Shown: piece after piece, positions 61,594 to 64,000 of the stretch
Position numbering within the stretch: the first letter of the stretch is position 1
How the letters are laid out: the number at the start of each line of letters is the position of its first letter
Origin: Bacteroidota bacterium
GTDB taxonomy: Bacteria > Bacteroidota > Bacteroidia > Chitinophagales > Chitinophagaceae
Length of the DNA stretch: 64,000 nucleotides
Assembly (NCBI GenBank): GCA_018266575.1
Contig: JAFEAE010000004.1
Span: forward strand, 1 to 64,000
Direction of reading: 5' to 3'
Made by a program: the position numbers and the translations under genes
Notes under the pieces: model-generated
The model's database searches: none
What the model saw: the letters and a program-made list of their open reading frames with translations, nothing else
Told to the model about the DNA's origin: nothing

Positions 61594-61884
61594 TCATTCA
61601 CCGGAAATGAGACTAAAATTATAAGGAACATCGCCATTTGAATTTTTAAGCGAGAATGAAGATATCTTATTGTCAGTATCAAATTGAATATCTACAATTT
61701 CAAATTTTGCTCCGTTAACTTCCATTTCTATAAAAATCTTACCATTTATTATTGATGGCTTAAAACTTCCACCTAATGGGGGTGTCGATTTTGCTTTAAA
61801 AACATAGTTGTTTTCGCTGAACTCTATTAATATGTCATTGGTTTCGTCAAAATACTTCTTGGTGCTAAAATTTATCATTATCAA
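61594..61884 (-). CDS. Hypothetical protein (cassette gene)
   Basis: A 96-residue protein starting MIMINFSTKKYFDETNDILI. It is beta-rich (NYVFKAKST, KIFIEMEVNGAKFEIVDIQF, ISSFSLKNSNGDVPYNFSL), without signal or membrane segment. No family recognised. The gene sits between element copies 2 and 3 in the same orientation as the other cassette genes. Confidence 0.55.
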   Translation of the reverse strand: MIMINFSTKKYFDETNDILIEFSENNYVFKAKSTPPLGGSFKPSIINGKIFIEMEVNGAKFEIVDIQFDTDNKISSFSLKNSNGDVPYNFSLISGE

Positions 61885-61956
61885 CTATTTATTATCAATT
61901 TACACAAAATATGCACTAAAATAGAAGCATAGCTAAAAAAAGAAATTAAACAACGC

Positions 61957-62300
61957 GAAGCCTAAGCTATTGAAGCGCTATTTAACATAAAAATATCTTA
62001 TCAGCATTTTGCACTCCAACGGTCATGGATATGCGATTTTTTTCACTACTAAAAACAACTACAACCCGAAAAAAATCGCATATCCATGACCGCCATTTCT
62101 CTGAAAGAGAACCACAACAGATACGTGCAAAATCGATGATAAGATGTATTATGTTATTTAGCTTGGGGCTGTGCCGCAAGATTTTTGTAAGTTTTTCAAA
62201 ACAAAAATCGGCGGTGAAGGGTAGGGCTGGCAGCGTTTTTAATTGTATTTTTTTTCAAGGGAATACGAGCCGTAAGGCGAGTGAAAAAACTAATCGCGTG
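61957..62300. repeat. attC-like palindromic element, copy 3
   Basis: Palindrome 61977-62162. Ends GCTATTTAACATAA and TATGTTATTTAGC. The inner 24-bp perfect repeat (62020-62043 with 62069-62092) has the same arms as copy 2. The small hairpin is TCTCT-GAA-AGAGA, a paired change from copy 2. The right arm keeps one extra C (AAAATCGATGATAAG). The next hairpin is CCGCAAGATTTTTGT/ACAAAAATCGGCGG (62174-62214), then an AATACGAGCCGTAAGGCGAG tail similar to copy 2. The left GAGCGAAGCGGCTC flank is degenerate here. Confidence 0.72.
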
Positions 62301-62386
62301 CGAGTAAGTAAAAATTTTATGGAAATAAATAATAAAATGCCTCCGCCTGTTAAAATAGCAACAGGATTTTCAGATAGAATGTACAT

Positions 62387-62800
62387 TCAATTTAATGCAA
62401 CAGAATCTATTTGCAACTCTACATCATTGTAATGACTATCGTATAATTCCTTGTAATATCCATACGCCCGAAAGTAGGATGCCTCTAATTGTTTTATATT
62501 TTTATCTGTGGGCTTATTAGTTGCTGCAAACATTCCCATAGCAATATCATCTCTTTTTTGAAAATCTATAAAAACCATTTTTCGCAACGATTCCTCGAAA
62601 TGTATTTCTATTATACAGAAATATCTTCCTACTATTTTAAAAATAACAGTGTTATCATCTTTTTCTTTTAGAGTTTTTGCAATATCCATTATCTCCTTTT
62701 TACATCTCATTTTAGCAACATTTTTATTAAATGTTTCGATATTATAAACTCTCCCCAATAATTTATTAGATAAGTCATTTACCCATAGTATCACTTTCAT
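62387..62800 (-). CDS. Hypothetical protein (cassette gene)
   Basis: A 137-residue protein starting MKVILWVNDLSNKLLGRVYN. The middle has DDNTVIFKIVGRYFCIIEIH and MVFIDFQKRDDIAMG, strands that loosely recall HigB-type toxins but without their motif. The C-terminal half is helical with AYGYYKELYDSHY. Its start overlaps the stop of the following small membrane gene by 4 bases (ATGA), showing translational coupling. Function unknown. Confidence 0.55.
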   Translation of the reverse strand: MKVILWVNDLSNKLLGRVYNIETFNKNVAKMRCKKEIMDIAKTLKEKDDNTVIFKIVGRYFCIIEIHFEESLRKMVFIDFQKRDDIAMGMFAATNKPTDKNIKQLEASYFRAYGYYKELYDSHYNDVELQIDSVALN

Positions 62801-62997
62801 AAATTATCTTTTGTGTTAGTTAATTTCATTAGAATATAAATAACCATTATCACTGTAAACCATATTCCCCACATATGAATTAACCATCCTTTTTTAATAA
62901 TGAAAAATAATATCAAACATGGGATGAATAAAATATAAAATCCGGCAATTAAGCCAATAAAAAGTTTAGCTAATAGAAAGTTTATTTTCTTAATCAT
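62797..62997 (-). CDS. Small two-helix membrane protein
   Basis: A 66-residue protein with two hydrophobic helices (LLAKLFIGLIAGFYILFIPC continuing into LILFFII, and WGIWFTVIMVIYILM). The 4-base overlap with the next gene downstream (62800) implies cotranslation. No family is recognised. It may be a partner of the neighbouring membrane protein. Confidence 0.55.
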   Translation of the reverse strand: MIKKINFLLAKLFIGLIAGFYILFIPCLILFFIIKKGWLIHMWGIWFTVIMVIYILMKLTNTKDNL

Positions 62998-63228
62998 TTA
63001 ATAATTGTATTTCTTTCTGAACCAATTTCCGAGATAGCGAAAGAAATATGCCCATATTACGGCTGCTATAAATAAAGGAATTGCTACGTACCATTTGTTA
63101 GGGATTAAATCTAATATTACAAGGATTGAGTAGCCTATAAATCCCCACCAAGCCATAAATGAAATCAAAACAAAAATCACCGTTTTCATATTATCTAAGC
63201 TACTAAATAAGAATAAATTTGTGTTCAT
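62998..63228 (-). CDS. Small membrane protein
   Basis: A 76-residue protein from ATG 63228; an internal ATG at 63189 is also possible. Two hydrophobic helices (TVIFVLISFMAWWGFIGYSI and WYVAIPLFIAAVIWAYFF) with a basic tail. It lies head to head with the rightward gene at 63241 and directly before the next membrane gene (one-base boundary). Function unknown. Confidence 0.5.
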   Translation of the reverse strand: MNTNLFLFSSLDNMKTVIFVLISFMAWWGFIGYSILVILDLIPNKWYVAIPLFIAAVIWAYFFRYLGNWFRKKYNY

Positions 63229-63240
63229 AAATAAACCATT

Positions 63241-63744
63241 ATGAGAGATAGGTTGACACAAGTAAGAGACATCCCACAGGATATTGAAACAATAATACAC
63301 TCATTTAGGCACTACGCTTTAGGAGATATAAACCATAACAGATGCAAGCCAATTGCAGCGTTTATTTTATCGGTATGTTTTATTGATTCTCTTTCAGGAT
63401 TCATTTATCCTCTAAAAAGAGATGCGAACAAAAGACCAGAAGATTTTATTGACGATTATATGCCGGAGTATAAAGGACTTGATTTATACGATTATGTTAG
63501 GCATAGCTTATTGCATAATTATTCATCGAAAGGGAAGTTCGATATTGATAACAAGGGAAATGAAAACGTTCCTTTTTCAATAAAAGATGGTATTACCTAT
63601 ATAAATAGCAATGTTTTTATTGACTATTTAGAAAAAGCCTTTGAAATGACAATTATAAAATTAAGGGATGTTTATTCTATTGAGCATGAAAATGCAAAAA
63701 CGAGGTCTTTGTATCATCCCGTACTGGTTGATGCGGGCAAGTAA
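63241..63744 (+). CDS. Hypothetical helical protein, HEPN-like
   Basis: A 167-residue helical protein. DLYDYVRHSLLHNYSSKGKF contains R87-x4-H92, the arrangement of HEPN ribonucleases (R-x4-6-H). The surrounding helices and the length fit a small HEPN domain, but the motif alone is weak. It is the only rightward gene in the array and overlaps the next leftward gene by 68 bases at the 3' end. A role in phage or stress response would fit the motif, and this is inference. Confidence 0.5.
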   Translation: MRDRLTQVRDIPQDIETIIHSFRHYALGDINHNRCKPIAAFILSVCFIDSLSGFIYPLKRDANKRPEDFIDDYMPEYKGLDLYDYVRHSLLHNYSSKGKFDIDNKGNENVPFSIKDGITYINSNVFIDYLEKAFEMTIIKLRDVYSIEHENAKTRSLYHPVLVDAGK

Positions 63745-63916
63745 TTTTTTCAGCTATTTCATCGAAGTAATAATCTCCCTCATATCCATCTTCGCCACAA
63801 ATTTCCCATCCAAATCCATTAAAATAGGCAGGCTGCCAAACGCCAATTTGTACACCTTCAATAGTTGCCGTTTTCACCCAATAAAAACCAACTTCAAACT
63901 CTCGATCTTCAGCCAT
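63677..63916 (-). CDS. Small hypothetical protein
   Basis: A 79-residue protein starting MAEDREFEVGFYWVKTATIE. Aromatic-rich beta sequence (GVWQPAYFNGFGWEICGEDG) and acidic YEGDYYFDEI suggest a compact small fold, similar in look to DUF551-type proteins. Its 3' end overlaps the convergent gene by 68 bases. It lies right before the next repeated element at the window edge. Confidence 0.5.
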   Translation of the reverse strand: MAEDREFEVGFYWVKTATIEGVQIGVWQPAYFNGFGWEICGEDGYEGDYYFDEIAEKITCPHQPVRDDTKTSFLHFHAQ

Positions 63917-63983
63917 TTCTTAACATTGCACCTAACATATCAAACGCTGTCAAATTTAATTTTCATATTACCATTTGAACCTT

Positions 63984-64000
63984 GGAGCGATAGCGGCTCT
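63984..64000. repeat. Start of a fourth element copy (truncated)
   Basis: TTGGAGCGATAGCGGCTCT matches the left flank of copies 1 and 2 (GGAGCGAAGCGGCTCT) with one inserted base. The window ends inside it, so an adjoining fourth element is likely but not provable here. Confidence 0.55.

Noticed and set aside
61186..61641. A 151-codon rightward frame through element copy 2
   Set aside because: It translates straight through the palindrome and its neighbours; the first half is repeat-derived. A short piece near 61490-61641 could be real but has no own support.
62025..62432. A 135-codon rightward frame through element copy 3
   Set aside because: Repeat-derived sequence; the equivalent frame in copy 2 gives a similar N-terminus only because the repeats match.
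60177..63916. CRISPR array
   Set aside because: The repeated elements are long palindromes hundreds of bases apart with genes between them, not short direct repeats with similar-length spacers; no cas gene is seen.

Overview
The window looks like chromosomal DNA from a Bacteroidota, probably close to Chitinophagaceae. The grounds are a type IX secretion (T9SS) C-terminal sorting domain, families largely confined to Bacteroidota (DUF2520, DUF2851, SusA-like GH13, FHS and NHS transporters), many promoter-like TAnnTTTG -7 boxes, a prfB programmed frameshift, and AT-rich spacers. The taxonomic placement is inference; no rRNA or tRNA gene was found.

Region 1-26 kb is mainly housekeeping on mixed strands: a secreted esterase, a hotdog thioesterase with coaD, a pyrR/pyrB pair, pruA, prfB with its frameshift site, a phosphohexomutase, a PQQ/cytochrome c quinoprotein, methyltransferase, oxidoreductase, nucleoside symporter, pcm, a UbiA-maf pair, a DUF2851 protein and an OsmC protein. 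Between the mutase and the next gene lies a convincing unannotated small RNA on the minus strand (about 11773-11941).

Region 26-32 kb has hypothetical proteins, lipA, a NAGPA-type glycosidase and GtrA, plus a poorly coding stretch (27.8-29.2 kb) that holds a 47-residue Cys-rich ORF with its own terminator. Region 32-42 kb is a carbohydrate block: ROK kinase, FHS sugar permease, glycogen synthase, ADP-glucose pyrophosphorylase, a sugar:cation symporter, a secreted GH13 enzyme and a ThuA protein. Together these suggest maltodextrin/glucose uptake and glycogen storage. Region 42-58 kb carries a histidine kinase/NarL regulator pair, a T9SS cargo protein, a LysE exporter, an HdrC-like Fe-S membrane protein, a PyrR paralogue, a soluble GAF histidine kinase, gyrA with a TPR protein, and several small proteins.

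From 58.5 kb to the end the character changes to more AT-rich small genes without recognisable functions. A three-gene operon couples a proteasome-fold Ntn hydrolase (N-terminal Ser, Asp18 and Lys43 all present) to an antitoxin-like protein and a RelE-type toxin. Next come at least three, probably four, copies of a roughly 185-bp nested palindrome. Their ends, bulged bases and variable long hairpins resemble integron attC sites, and each is followed by small minus-strand genes. This candidate cassette array, with no integrase inside the window, is the most interesting part of the sequence. Intergenic spacers throughout carry a dispersed repeat family and many imperfect palindromes made of simple word repeats.
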